Position numbers and translations under genes: made by a program. From assembly GCA_026874595.1 (NCBI GenBank), contig CM049314.1, positions 32,577,229 to 32,641,228 of the forward strand: a stretch of 64,000 bases of DNA, read 5' to 3'. The notes beneath the pieces are model-generated. The model was not told the DNA's origin. It ran no database searches and saw only the letters and a list, made by a program, of their open reading frames with translations. This stretch comes from Sipunculus nudus (lineage: Eukaryota; Annelida; Sipuncula; Golfingiida; Sipunculidae). Shown here piece by piece: positions 23,224-35,715 of the stretch (within the stretch, counting starts at the first letter, position 1; every line of letters starts with the position of its first letter).

Positions 23224-24189
23224 CCTTTTTTCTAACACCCCAGCGTCGGTATAGCTGGTAGTGGACGGAATCCAGACACGCAGCACCAATCTCTTCTAGC
23301 GAGACTCGTCAACATCAAGAATGGTTCCCTCCCCGCGGCATACAGACCCCTCATTCACACGCTCAACTTGATTGCAGCCCTATGTGACTTTAAAGGACCT
23401 TCCTCAATTTGTCAAGTCGCTCTGCCAGCATCTTCTTGGTTATCTGGGAATCATAACGTAACAAGGTTGCGTGTTATCCCCATCCTCCAAGTGGATCTAG
23501 TGACCAGTCGCGCAGTGCTTACGCAATACAGCCTTGTCTTCTTTATAGTGTTTCATGTAAACAGACATTGTTGAAGCATCACTACTATCATACTCTCTTT
23601 CTGAAATTATGTAAAGAATTTCGTGTGTTTTTTTTACACGCGACAACCCTCTCGAAAATATATGCAAATTAATCAAACGCTTTTGTGTAAATTTTTGATT
23701 GTCCATGCACAGAAGTCTAACCTGCTTATGTTCTCTCAATTACCCCCCCCCCCCCCCTGCTTTTCAGAGAACAATATCTATATATTGGAAATAAAATATA
23801 TTAATAATTAGAAAGATTTTAAATTTAGTTCGATTTTTTAATTTACCATGAAATATTATATATCGAAACCTGATACTGGAAACATAATGCCTTATTTTTT
23901 CAACCGTATATTTTATTGTTATATATCTGAAATGTGTCAAACGGACAATAAAGGTATATAATATATGTTGTCCCAACTATGATTACCTTTCCACGCCTGC
24001 GCAGCCCGAAATATAACACATTGAACAAAAAAGATCAACGTCCCCGTTTCCGGTCAAGGTCGGCCCATTGTGTGGCGTCAAGAATGAGCAGGCGTTATAT
24101 ATTACAGGGCAGCAGAGAATATCAGACATTAAATGTAAGAGGTAAGTATATTGGTTCTAGATGGGGGGGGGGGGGAGAGACAGGAGACT
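23224..24189. other. Non-coding; C/G runs and one donor-like site
   Basis: A C run lies at 23742-23757 and a G run at 24163-24174. At 24083 an ATG opens a 20-codon frame that meets AAGAGGTAAGT (donor-like, near 24141), so a first exon is possible, but nothing else supports it. Confidence 0.4.
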
Positions 24190-24345
24190 TTAAATAATAT
24201 TTTTTTGCCAATAGGAGCCATATTTTAAGTGCTGTTTGAGGTGATTGAATGTGTCAGTGCTGATGGTGTCTGCATGGCTCGGAAGGTGGTGACATCTGTG
24301 GTGAACTATAGTGCACTGCAGAAACCATTTTTCTAGCTAGAAAAT
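24190..24345 (-). pseudogene. LINE reverse-transcriptase C-terminus fragment
   Basis: On the minus strand this encodes ..HHLPSHADTISTDTFNHLK followed by QHLKYGS and a stop at 24190. That matches the usual end of CR1/L2/jockey-type LINE polyproteins (LWNSLP, about ten residues, then S..TFK..LK). The W of the expected WN.LP motif reads C. Nothing of the polymerase core is left in frame upstream, so this is a 5'-truncated stub. Confidence 0.55.
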
Positions 24346-25074
24346 GAGATGCTGAACCCCTTGTTTTTCTGGACTAAAATAAAATTTTATGTGTTGATCT
24401 TGAGCTTGATGCATAACATGATGTCAAACACTCGAAAGAAAAAAATTCCAGTGCCCCCAACATGTGCACCTTATATAATAATATATAGGGCCTATAAATA
24501 CGCCGCTCTAACCTACTAGTCGCCCCGGTGTCTTAACGACAAATTGTGTCTACTGGATTTATCCTATTCCAAGCCATATAAAAACTGAAAGCTTTGGAGG
24601 CTTTAGAAAACAACATACTATGGTCGCCATCATTATCATTAAATTTAGAATGACACCAAAGGCCAAATCATAGAATTAAAAAAAAAATGATGTTTGAATC
24701 CAGATACAGTTAATGAATACTATAGTCTAAAAAAAACATTCTTCATAAAACCAATCGGTTTATAGGTTTTCCTAAATCCATGCACCCCGCTTGGTACACT
24801 TCCTACGCTCACAAGATGAAATATGCAATACCCGCGAGTTCATATCCTTATGGAATCTGTGGAGGAAAATTCGTTTTTTCATTGAATGGACATTTAGTTC
24901 AAGGTTCAAATATTTTTAAGATAGATAATAAGAACATGTATATATGTTGTAAAATAACTATTTGTAGACTCAGTGACCTCGGTGACCTCATTCATTAACA
25001 TCATAACCATACCCGCTCGTGACTTACGCTAACCTACTTCATCCTTACTCCAAGTGCCCTCTAGTGGACAGATA
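24346..25074. other. Non-coding; nothing recognised
   Basis: AT-rich DNA with A runs. A 72-codon plus-strand frame (24780-24998) shows no domain. Confidence 0.45.
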
Positions 25075-25605
25075 TAGCACCATTTCGGCCTTTGACAACT
25101 CACGGTCTTTGAACCAGCGTAAGAGTGCCTTTACATCTTATGCAGTAAAGCACTATAAGGCCCTATGAAGATGAAAATATGTCCGTCGTGACCTTCTCGT
25201 ACGCTGTCACTACACATAAACCAGACCAATCGCTAAATATCATTGTGTACTTTCTAACAACGCCCTACATGTACGGAAAAATTCCATCTTGACTCAGCAT
25301 ATTGATAAATCCCCTTGCATGTCTGATGAATTTCTGAAAGTGTGAACAGAAGCGTGTTCCCCACAGATTACTGGACGAAAGCAAACTTGTACGCTACAAA
25401 GCAACTGATCTGCTACCAATAGATGCATTTGCGAGCTCACATACATACATTTGTGTTTGTTATCACTTATAGCCTAATGTTAACATTACCGACTGTATTG
25501 GTGCATAAGGATGGATGGCAGTAAGAGTGCGTTCCCGTCATTGCCTTGTATCACGACTCAAGAACAAGATAATCCCCCTACTGAGGCGTGTATCTACGGC
25601 TAGTT
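25075..25605 (+). repeat. Dispersed repeat R1, copy 2
   Basis: It aligns with 11385-11965. The element may begin near the phrase CCATTTCGGCCYTYT, which also appears alone at about 19081 and 29803. Confidence 0.6.
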
Positions 25606-25619
25606 AGCACGTAACCTGT

Positions 25620-25895
25620 GACGACTGTGTTTTCTCCATATCTGCACCAAAACTATGTCACAATCTTCCCAAAGATTGCAGAGATTGTAGCAGTCTCTCA
25701 GCATTTATGTCAAAACTTAAAACTTTCCTCTGTCTCATCTCAGTCACTGCCTATTTATCTCTATTTTAGCCTTTAGATTAAACATTTTAGTAAAATTCTG
25801 TTATGCAATTTTTATCATATGTTTTTATTAGTTGTTCTGTATTGCGAGTTTAAGCAAAGTACGCAATATAAATGTACATAAATAAAAAGATTTAA
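25620..25895 (+). pseudogene. LINE 3' end: RT C-terminus plus 3' UTR
   Basis: The plus-strand frame reads FSISAPKLCHNLPKDCRDC then SSLSAFMSKLKTFL and stops at TAG 25767-25769. This is the C-terminal signature of CR1/L2/jockey-type LINE polyproteins (AP.LWNSLP followed by SL..FK..LKT.L). About 125 bases of AT-rich 3' UTR follow and end in AATAAAAAG and an A-rich tail near 25895. As in the minus-strand stub at 24190, the W of WNSLP reads C, so both may belong to one family. Confidence 0.65.
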
Positions 25896-28784
25896 AAAAT
25901 AATAATATCCCTTCATAGCTTTATTTTTATATAATTCTCTTCAACAGTTCAATTCATAAATCACCGACTCATCTGGAACCAGTGGACGCTTCGGAACAGA
26001 AGCTTTATCTAAACATTTCTGAGTGTAAAACAGTTGCCTCGTCCTATTTCCGGTTTATAGATATTGTAAGTGCACCTCGTCACGTATGTTGACTCGAGAG
26101 CCATTTATCTGTTAAAAGGAATTCTATATTAAGCTTGCGGGAATGGTCGTTTGTTGTCCCTGTTCGCTGTCGCGCCATGAGCGGAAATTGCTGTCACCCC
26201 CATTACAAGCATTCGGAATTCTAGGAACGAAAACAATCGATCGCGCCACCTGCGGGTAAATCGTCGAACTACCTGGATGATTCTCCCGACAAGCGGCTTT
26301 AGTGCTATCTAGTGGCCGAATGTTGTACTATTGATCGGCGAATCTGCACTTAATTTTGAAGCGACATTTTACTATTTTATTATGAATTTTTTAGGTATGA
26401 TATACTTATAAAAAAAAGGAAAGTTGGGGTCAGGATGTTGGTCTATGCATCAATGGTTTTTGTTTATTGGGGGACAGTTTATAGCCTGTTCAAGCCATAT
26501 CCTAGTGTTAGTCGAAGGGTAACACTGAAGTATTATTGAAAATATTTAAAAAAAAATACCTTCTGACTTTGTATAATGATAAAGTTAAAACGTAAAATAC
26601 AAATATTTCTTTATAAATAAGATACAGAATAAATGTGTCACCGAGACAAATTGGTTAGTTAATATGTGCGAAAGCAAGGTCAAGTTTAGTTTAACAAACC
26701 CCTTCGAAGTGGTGCTAAAGTCTGAGGCAGGACCTGCGTTTCAGCTTTCCCTGCAGAAATCGTATTAAAAGTATAAAGCCCCCCCCCCCCCCCCCCCCCC
26801 CCCCCCATTTTTTCATGTAGGCAAACTTAACTGAAAGTTTTCGGGAAAACTCGCGTAAATTGTTTTCTTTTAAACAGCTCTTCAAATCAGTAATAAATTC
26901 ACCGGAGTCCCCTTATAGAATGACAGGTAGCATTACATGATAATAAACGTAATTACCAATCTTACATAACGGTACTGATGCCAATGCTTTATAAATTATA
27001 TTGGTCTACTATCTGCACCCTCCGCCCCCCCCCCCAAAAAAAAATAACTAGTTTCGTCGCCTATGTTATATATAATATATATATATATATTATTTATATA
27101 AAATGGCCTAAGAGATGAGATGAGGTCAGTGTGACCTTTCTTTGAGAAATGATGTAAATTCAATCAATTTGAATGGAAAATGCATTGTATTTCTTCTCAG
27201 TCTACAGGCCTCAGGTGAAAACGACTGGGACTTTTTTCTTAATTGAGTGTTTTACAAATATATAGGTCAGTATTTTGTAATTTTTATAGGTAAGATAGTT
27301 AAATGTAATGCGGTTTATTTTAGTGAGATTTGTTAGAAATATACATGTTTTTTTTATATTTAAAGTGATAATATCATTTAGGGGTCTGCTTTGGAATATA
27401 ATATATTTTTTCAATGTGTAAAAAAATTAGGCTAGGCTTCTGTAAATTAATTGTTCATGATAATATTTATTTGATAATTAAAATTTAAACTTAATGTAAG
27501 TCTGAAAATGATATATGCTTTGTCTGTCAGTGGGCCTATATATTTGTTTCGTGCTTCATAGGTAACCATGCACGCCTATGCATGGTGTTAGTCAAATAAA
27601 AAAACCCAATAACGGATCTGCAGTTTGTAAAGGTTCGAAGGAGAATATATCAGGCTATTAATGTCATAAATTTATTACATGATTCAGTAAAAATTTAATA
27701 TTCTGTAACGGTTTTGTGTGGTGCAGCATGAGATAAAAAGTGGGAAACTGGACAGAATGCATCTGTAGCACGTTTTGATCGCTCATTGTGGCGATTAAAA
27801 TGATATATACACATGGTAACGGATGTGGGATTCCACACTTTGACGTAAAAAAATAGTGTTCCGTCTATCGGAATCACGCATTATTTTTTACATATTTTAA
27901 CGCTAAATATAGATATATAGCCCTGACAGGGCCAACGACAATCCTTTTGATATTATCCTGCTTATATAACCACATAGACCTAAACATTTTGCCTCTTCGG
28001 TCAACTTAACGTAGCGAACCATTGTCTCTGACCAAAGCTTTGGTTTATCTGAACCAAATCATGACGTCACTTTATCTGAATAATCCAGCAACTTCTCAGT
28101 TAACTTTAGTTAGTACTGCGGTGACCTTTGACCTGTCTAGACCTTTCTGGACTCATACTTATTTATGTAAATGACCCTGACACCGAAAACTTCTAGGTGG
28201 GAGAACATCACAACGTAAATTAGTTCAATATACTCCGGAAACTCTGGCTCTTACACTACTAGATAAACAACCTGACAATGTACACTTAATAAAAAAAGTT
28301 CTACATGAAATTATACTCCACTTAAACAGTAATTCTAATTGTCATGCAATACATCTATCCTTTCCCCACAAAAAAGTTACATCACTGACATATGAACAAC
28401 ATAAATATTACAATGTGTGTGTTAGGGTGTGTGTGTTGGGGGGGGGGGGGGGAGTTGATATCTTCACATTTTCTGAGACTCGTACAGACAGACATTACAA
28501 AATGTCCAGCTGTTCCAGGAGCATCAATATCACGATTTGTTTCTACACGTATTAAAAAATATATAGTAAGAAGGGTTTAAAATGATATTTTGTCTTATCT
28601 GCCTATCAATTTACAAATTATCTTCAGGCATGTAATTTCTATGGCATTCCGTCTTGGACAAAACGTACACCTGTCGCGAGTACATTGTATTGTAATATAT
28701 TAAGTAGTAAGCCATTTATTATATGCATTATATTCATTGTATTCATTATATTTTGTCATATTTGGGATGAAAGTAAGCTGTTAT

Positions 28785-28829
<45 letters not shown>

Positions 28830-29169
28830 ATATATATATATATATTTGTAAAATAATGAACGGATAAAATACGCTAGTATATACAAATTACCGCAAAACA
28901 ATTAAAGCTCTATTACGTTTTTCCTGATAGCTGTAATGCACATATAGTGATTGACTGCCTTCTGAAATCGTAACTTTACTATGTCATTTAATTGTGTCAG
29001 GTGTGGAGACAGCAGACGTATTGACCGTAGAAAATGCAAAATCCTCTCGTTTACTGAGGGTATCGTCAATATGAAACTAAAATGCTTATATTTAGAGTAA
29101 TTGATTGATCTATTGTCGTTCAAAATTCCATAGAAATAGACATCTGCATTCTAAGGAAGGAAAGCCTAA
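25896..29169. other. Non-coding; homopolymers and microsatellites
   Basis: No gene seen. It contains a GC-richer pocket at 26140-26340, a 28-base C run at 26779-26806, C then A runs at 27025-27045, (TA)n at 27068-27095, a G run at about 28439-28452, and (CA)n then (TA)n at 28785-28845. Confidence 0.55.
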
Positions 29170-29420
29170 AACATGTGTTTGCATTTACTTATTAGGCAGA
29201 TATTTCCTGGGCTATTCGTGCAAAAGTGACTGTACATTTGTGAATATTCCTTGGTAACGTTCTTCAGTACGGATCATGTTCCGGTTCCTCACCAAAATCT
29301 TATCGATTCTTCCTTTGTTCCTCATGACTGCGTGAGCTAAGTTGTGAACAGACACAAACACTCACAAACACTAACGATTCACACACAGACACACACGAAC
29401 GGGGGGTGAACGCATACCCT
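29170..29420 (+). repeat. RTE-like 3' tail repeat, copy 4
   Basis: It carries GTGTTTGCATTTACTTATTA, GTGACTGTACATTTGTGAATA, CGGATCATGTTCCGGTTCC, CACCAAAATCTTATCGATTC, and after the ACAAAC block ends near TACCCTGCTGGCGGAAG. The final GGCGGA resembles the conserved terminus recalled for this family. Confidence 0.6.
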
Positions 29421-30067
29421 GCTGGCGGAAGTATACATCAGTTATTTAAAGTACCGGTAGCTCAGCAGACCGATGTGTTCTCGTTTACGGACAGAATATC
29501 AAGTTCTACGCATGGACATTCCCCCGGAAGTGTCATAATATATGCACTATAAATCTATTAAATGGTATAGAATATAATGGAATATTAGCCTATATTAATA
29601 ATAATAGGTCTCCTTGGTAACAATATCAGTAAGAAAAGCATTTCCGATAACACCGGCGGTTACCAGAATGTGGACATATATACTCGGGAACTCTATTCCT
29701 GTATACACAATGAAGTATGTCTTCAAAATATATGTGTGTATCACTGCTAATCATGTTTGACTGTGACGTGAGTGCTCTCATGCTGCCCGGCCTTAAGGGG
29801 CCATTTCGGCCCTCTTACATTAGAGAGTCTACAACCAACGTTCTGGCTTACAGGACACGTGGCTGTATTTATTTTTCCTATATAACATCTATAAAACACC
29901 TGTAGTTTCGGCCTTTTTTTTAATAATTTTCAAAGTAAATTCAGATATTAAATGTTTTATAACCTAAGAATATGTTGTTTCTACGGTCAAACAAGGCCAA
30001 GAAAATCAGGGTTTGTATCTCATTTTCTCACCATCCTGGTCCGAATCAAGTGAATTTATATTTGTAC

Positions 30068-30148
<81 letters not shown>

Positions 30149-30994
30149 CCATTTCCAAGACCCCGTCCGCTGCTTATAGTTTGTTAATTTATATTTTTTT
30201 TACTCGATCATAGTATAGGCCTGCTCTAGTTTGCAGTTAACAGTAGTCAATACATTTCTAGTTTTATATATGCTTGCAATATACCTTCAATATTCAATAT
30301 ATAAAGTTAAGGGCGGGCCGTTTTAATAACAAATACAAAACCTGTGCTCATGTTAATTCAAGATAGCATTCCCATATTCCTATATACACATATATTAATA
30401 CTGAAATATTTAATATAATATAAAAATATAAAGATATATACTTGAAGAACGATGACGGATTTTGACTTTCTTTTTAGTTGGACATATTCCTTATTCGGTC
30501 TATTTGCTTTAATTGGAGCTATCATGTTATCCATGATTACAATGATTTCTCAAAGACTGTAATATTGCAATGTATAATGGGGCCGGTTCATGCGGTTCGA
30601 CCATACCAAATCGGAGAGAATTGGGTTGTCATGAGAGTGATTGTTTTACTTGTAATTTGACTAAATCTTTATATGTAAAAGAAGATATAATAGAATATCT
30701 AAAAGAAATGTAATCACTTTTGGATGGACACCCATTCAATGATAACTAAATCTAATTACAGAGGCACGCTTATTACATATGTAACCTGTTGCCCCCCACA
30801 GTCGTCAATGGTTTCAACCCTTTTCAAATTAATCCAAGAATAGTCAGTCCATTTCGCCTGGACGGCGAGTGAAAAACAGGACAGCGTCAGACAACCAGGA
30901 TGGATCAAACCAGAGTATTCAGTAAGTGCACGAATGATTAACACTAATTTGTTTCAATAATGTTAATGCTTATCCACCAATAAGGCTTTACTCC
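29421..30994. other. Non-coding; 78-bp (TA)n
   Basis: The main landmark is an uninterrupted (TA)n tract at about 30070-30147, the longest in the window. Nothing protein-like otherwise. Confidence 0.6.
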
Positions 30995-31100
30995 ATCCAT
31001 ATTGATTGATTGATTGATTGGTCTTTATTTTCCTCCCTGCTGGAGAGCTCAACCATGCATTACAAAATATGTAAGTTAAGTTAGAACACAAACGTTATAT
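30995..31100 (-). repeat. Possible LINE tail with (ATTG)n
   Basis: TTGATTGATTGATTGATTGG leads into TCTTTATTTTCCTCC. On the minus strand this is an AATAAAGACC sequence ending in CAATCAATC repeats, the way several LINE families end. No coding remnant was recognised next to it. Confidence 0.35.
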
Positions 31101-33071
31101 TAAAGTTATAAAAAAATCAAAATATAAACAACATCAGTATTGATTAGTAATAAGTAGAAGTTTGCGAAATACAAAATATACAAATTCAGATACAAAAAGC
31201 AAAAAGTTTATATTACCCACAAGACCAGAGCATACATAGGCTAACTGCATTGGCTAAAGCGGAAAAAAACTCAATTTCGGGTAGATTACATAATTTAAAA
31301 TCGTGTATGCATCCAGAGAAACCAAAACCTTATCCCATAACACCTCAATTATATTCATTTTTATTCAAACATGAATTCAGGCTTCATTTCAGCACGAAAT
31401 AAGATTTACTGATTAAATCATATTTACATTATTTACTTTTTAACTGTAAGTGAGCGATCCAATTAACTTTTACAAGCAAGTCATGTGGCAAGTAAAAGGT
31501 GTCAACAAAACAATGTCTGTGTTCAGCCCGCATGCCGCGAGACAATCAATCAGTTCATGGGTTATTGACCTAAGTGACCTGGACTTCTGAATTGAAGTAC
31601 ACGGGAACTGATGAATAGTGCACGCGTACTGTATGAACCAGAAGACCGCACCCAAGCTCGATACTTTTACATGGTTTTCTAAAGTTTGACCAACTGTAAG
31701 AAAAGGGTTACAAAATGAGTGAAATGAATAAGCGTAATAAACCAACAATGTAAATGTAAACATATATCACTATGATGAAATTTTATATGTCGGCCCCATG
31801 ACCACATTTTTTTAAGAGGGGGGGGGGCGTTTTCTTATAACGCTTTTAAAGGATTTTTTACAACTATATGACGTTCAATTTTCTATTGTAAAATGTATAT
31901 ATGATCCAACAATACTTTTGTAATGTGATGTAATTTAATAGAAGTACTAGATGATGTCGCCTGGATCTACCCATAATATCTTATCCAAGATCATGATCGG
32001 CCTTTTTGAGTACACACTGTCACTGTTAACCAACTCGGTCTACAAACGAGCTCTAGAACAATGCTAGTCCCTAATACAAATAATTAACCTCAAATTAACC
32101 CCCTACGATGTAAAACCCTTTGGATTAAAAGGATATTATGGTGATGAAAATTATTTTAAATATATAATAGATGGTTCCTTGTACCCTAAACCTACATAAA
32201 AGTTCACCATGTCCGTTTATAACCTGTTGCCTGAAGTTGCTAACATATAAAAAACAAGTAACCTTGGAAAAGAACATGCATACGCCACCTGGCGGAGCTT
32301 TTCGAGCGCATTGAATTGCAGGTTTTAAAAATGACTAAATACCAAAATAATATTTAAAAATAAAAAAACTCCTCCGGTCAACATTGTGGAGCCAAGCCTT
32401 TAAATTTTTAAATCACAAATTAAATATTCCATGCAAGTTTTATGGATTAAAATCACACATTTATGTTTTGTTTTAGCTCATCCAAGAAGCATATGGGGTT
32501 TCAGTTCTCTCTCCAGTTTTTAAGCGCAAAGGTTTTTATAAATAAGTGATGTCTGAAGTGAGATTATTACATGGTATTTATTACCAATATTTCTTCAAAT
32601 TTGCAAATATTAAACATTTAAATGTCGCACGAGGGGCACATCCTTCGCTTCCCTGTTAAAAGTACTTTGCAGACCCCACCCCACCCCAACTATCAAGTGG
32701 GTTATGGTCCGCAACAGATCTCAGTTTATATTGAGAAAACGTGGGGGGGGGGGGGGGGGCATACGCACACACTACAGAAAAGTAAGTTGCGCCCTTGGGG
32801 AGGAGGGATTTGAAATCCCCATGACATCCATTCATTTTGCAATAGGAAACTGTGCTCCGGGAGGTTACAAAGGTGATTACATTTCTACTGTGTACTCTTG
32901 TTGATATTACATGAAAATTGATGGTCAATGACCTCTTCGGAAACAGCTGCTTAGTTCCGCCATGGAGAGCTTTATTCGATGATAGTGACGTCACAGAGAA
33001 TGGCATGAATAAATGAGTTTGCGTTGACATGACGTCATCATTTTAGGCATCAGCCGCATCAAGTTTCAGAA
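31101..33071. other. Non-coding; nothing recognised
   Basis: Homopolymer G runs lie at about 31819-31829 and 32743-32758. A 124-codon minus-strand frame (32656-33030) spans the second run and has a Pro run encoded by it; no domain is recognisable. Confidence 0.5.
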
Positions 33072-33256
33072 GCGGATCGGGGGGGGGGGGGGGCTGTCCC
33101 GGGGGTCCTAAACTCCCCTTTTTCAGCTGCCGCAACCCTTTTTAGACCCATTTTTTTCGGCCTGGACACCCCTTTTCCGGACCTGGACACCTTTCCATAA
33201 GCCCCCCCCCCCCGGTTGGAGTCCTCCTTTTCCTAAATCCTGTATCCGCCCCTGAG
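33072..33256 (+). mobile_element. GCGGATCC-ended short element, copy 1
   Basis: It begins AGCGGATC followed by 15 G (33079-33093) and ends TGTATCCGCCCCTG, a short terminal inverted repeat. The interior (CTTTTTCAGCTGCCGCAACC, TTTCGGCCTGGACACC, CTTTTCCGGACCTGGACACC) matches the reverse complement of 38060-38224. A C run lies at about 33202-33213. Non-coding. Confidence 0.65.
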
Positions 33257-33547
33257 TTTCATGGTCACTTTTGAAGAGATAAATATTCCGCGAAAATTGT
33301 ACAATGATTATACTCCTGCTAGAATATATTATATATATTTATCTCGGTTGATTGGTTTCATGTTTTGTTTTTTTTAGAGGATTTTGATGAACCGTTGTGG
33401 AGGGTTAGGCCTATTCATTTATTGGAGCATTACTTTTTTCATTCATGGATATCTTTCGAGGTGTGGGACGTAGTGTCTTTTGCCCCCTCGCTTTTTTTTA
33501 TAATACACATAATTTGGACATAGTGTGGTGAGCTCTTTGCTCAGTAA
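33257..33547. other. Non-coding; nothing recognised
   Basis: AT-rich spacer without a gene between the short element and the minisatellite. Confidence 0.4.
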
Positions 33548-34023
33548 TTTTTCTTATATGTTAGGCATATTGTTGAATGGTATATAGGGGGGGGGGGGGT
33601 TAAGGGGGCGGGGGTGTTGTAGATTTCTCTTCGTGCTCTTGTGGATTCCCCCCACCTATTTTTTCTGAATGTTAGGGCATATTGTTGAATGGTATAGGGG
33701 GGGGGGGGCGGTTAAGGGGGCGGGGGCTTATGTAGGTTTGTGCCCGTGCTCCTGTGGATCCCCCCCCCCAGCCCCCTTATTTTTCTTAAATGTTAGTGCA
33801 TATTGTTGAATGGTATTTTGGGGGATTGAGGGCGGGGATGTTGTAGGTTTGTGTCCGTGCTCCTGTGGACAACCCCCCCCCCCCCCCCCCGTACTTTATT
33901 TTTCTTAAATGTTAGGGCATATTGTTGAATGATATATGGGTAGGGATGGTGGTTAAGGGGGCGGGGATGTTGTCGTTTTCTGTCCGTGCTCCTGTGGATT
34001 GCTCCCTCCCCCCCCCCTCCTGT
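33548..34023. repeat. Minisatellite, four units of about 113-120 bp
   Basis: Units start at about 33548, 33661, 33781 and 33900 with TTTTCT.AAATGTTAGGGCA and TATTGTTGAATGGTAT. They continue through a G-rich segment (TTAAGGGGGCGGGG), TGTAGGTTTGTGTCCGTGC, TCCTGTGGAT and a C run. Each unit pairs a G run with a C run, so foldback or G-quadruplex structure is possible. The unit-to-unit differences are concentrated in the homopolymers. Confidence 0.9.
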
Positions 34024-34261
34024 TTTACCTTCGCATACTTCTGAAATGTCAATATGGGAGAACAAAATTAGAATATAAACATAGATGGTAAAAAATATAT
34101 AAGCAAGTGGGAAATGGGTATACTCTGGGGATGCAGTAATTTTTTTTTTTTTTTTTTGCTTTTTTTTTGCACGGATGTCTCTCAATATTTGGACTTCTTT
34201 CAATATGTTATCACATCGCAGTTCCGCATACCGGACAGTTGTGACCCGGTTCATGGTAGTT

Positions 34262-34295
34262 ATAACATTTGCCGCTAGATGGCAGCAAATGTTAT
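34262..34295. repeat. Perfect 11-bp stem hairpin
   Basis: ATAACATTTGC and GCAAATGTTAT are exact inverse copies separated by a 12-base loop (CGCTAGATGGCA). It lies 100 bases after a T run (34140-34157). Function unknown; it may be the end of a small element. Confidence 0.6.
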
Positions 34296-35494
34296 GGACA
34301 GCGTCATGCTTCTTGTGGTTTCCTTCTCGTCTTAACTTTACAGATTTAATATTAACGGAAGATTTTTCTGTATAAAGAAGGCCTTTGAATTGCTTAGAGG
34401 TCTACATTCTGATTTTTAATGACTGCCCTTCCATTTGATTTATTGATACAATTATGACAACTAGACAGAGGTAGAAATATTTAAAATTTAACTGGACATG
34501 TACGAGAAAATCTAAAATTTTTACAGGAAAACAATATTCTTTGCTGGATATTAACAATAAATAACCTAGAATCACGCATATATTGTTGAAAATTAAGAAA
34601 CAATGTCTCTATCATTGCCTTTCTACCGAGGCGCACTTTAAACATAGACGGAACATTTATAGAAAAAAATGACAATCCGAAAACACCAAGGGGCAGACAT
34701 GGCAGCCATATCTGTTTGGGGCTTTAATTTTGTCCAAAAAACGTGTCATCAGGTAATGACGGGAGAATTTTTTTATTAAACATGCAGGATCTGAAATATT
34801 ATTTACCTTACTTGGCAAGTAAACATTATGCGGGTTCTGCCTATACATATATACCAGTACCAAATCTATAAGTGCAACTCCTATATGCATGCTGCTGTAG
34901 TAGCAGCTTGTGTTCTAAAAATTAAAAAGAGCTCTCTAAAACATGCTGTACCGGCTTGTACAAGCATATTGGATAGATCAACGCTACTTTTCAATGCCTT
35001 CAAAACTTGTGAAGGGGCTGAAAATTAAGACTTACTGTATTTTGTACTCTACTTATTTATAACTAAATTTAATTTTTTTGCCTGTTCGTATGCATTGTTG
35101 TTGTGGTCCTTTTGAGGATTATCTCATTTTAAAATACACGACGTTAATAAAAGTTTGATTACATTTATTATTATTGTTGAACAATATTTCCCCCCTAATT
35201 TTTTATTTGAAATGATATGTTATAAAACCTGACTTGGGTATTACAGTATAGACAAATTAACCTGCTATGCAGGAGTATAATCAGCTGGTATCTTGGATCG
35301 TACACGATGAAGTACGATGTACAGCATAAAAACATGCACCTTTAATGTAATACGCGTACTATTCGGATTACTTTTACGGCCTTCTAAAGAATAAGGAAAC
35401 GTTTCCATTCTGTTTGCATATTGAGCATTCTTATCAATTATTCCGTGCATTTGTTTATTGTACAATTTATTATTGTACTGTTATTGTATACTAG
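34296..35494. other. Non-coding; nothing recognised
   Basis: AT-rich, with no protein-like frame or clear repeat. Confidence 0.5.
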
Positions 35495-35715
35495 ACCGGC
35501 TTCCGTGGCACACTGGGATTGAGCACAGGACTCTTACGGTCGGCCCCCACCCAGGGGGAGCGCTCTGCAAGCTAAATCGGAAGGCCGTGCCTATAACATT
35601 CGTGTTTCACTCACAAACGAGTTTGCCTTTAGGGGATTCCTCGGTGATATGGGCCAGCAATGGTAACGAATACGCACCCAGGGCACGCAAGTGCAGTAGT
35701 CACAGGGCCTGGTAA
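35495..35715 (+). mobile_element. tRNA-derived SINE, copy 2
   Basis: It begins ACCGGCTTCCGTGGCACACT and then shares GGGGGAGCGCTCTGCAAGCT, GTGTTTCACTCACAAACGAG and TTGCCTTTAGGGGATTCCT with the copy at 9797. The region around the B box is diverged or shortened (ACTCTTACGGTCGGCCCCC). Non-autonomous, same orientation as copy 1. Confidence 0.75.

Noticed and set aside
29380-29400. CRISPR-like short repeats in CACACA/ACAAAC stretches
   Set aside because: Simple-sequence tails of retroelements in eukaryotic DNA; no spacers.
30013-30213. Repetitive YIYIYI frames over (TA)n tracts here and elsewhere
   Set aside because: Direct translation of TA microsatellites.
32656-33030. 124-codon minus-strand frame
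   Set aside because: Runs through a poly-G tract that gives a Pro run; no conserved motif.
33793-34254. 153-codon minus-strand frame
   Set aside because: Mostly translation of the minisatellite units (repeated HRSTD..QHPRP) and a T run.
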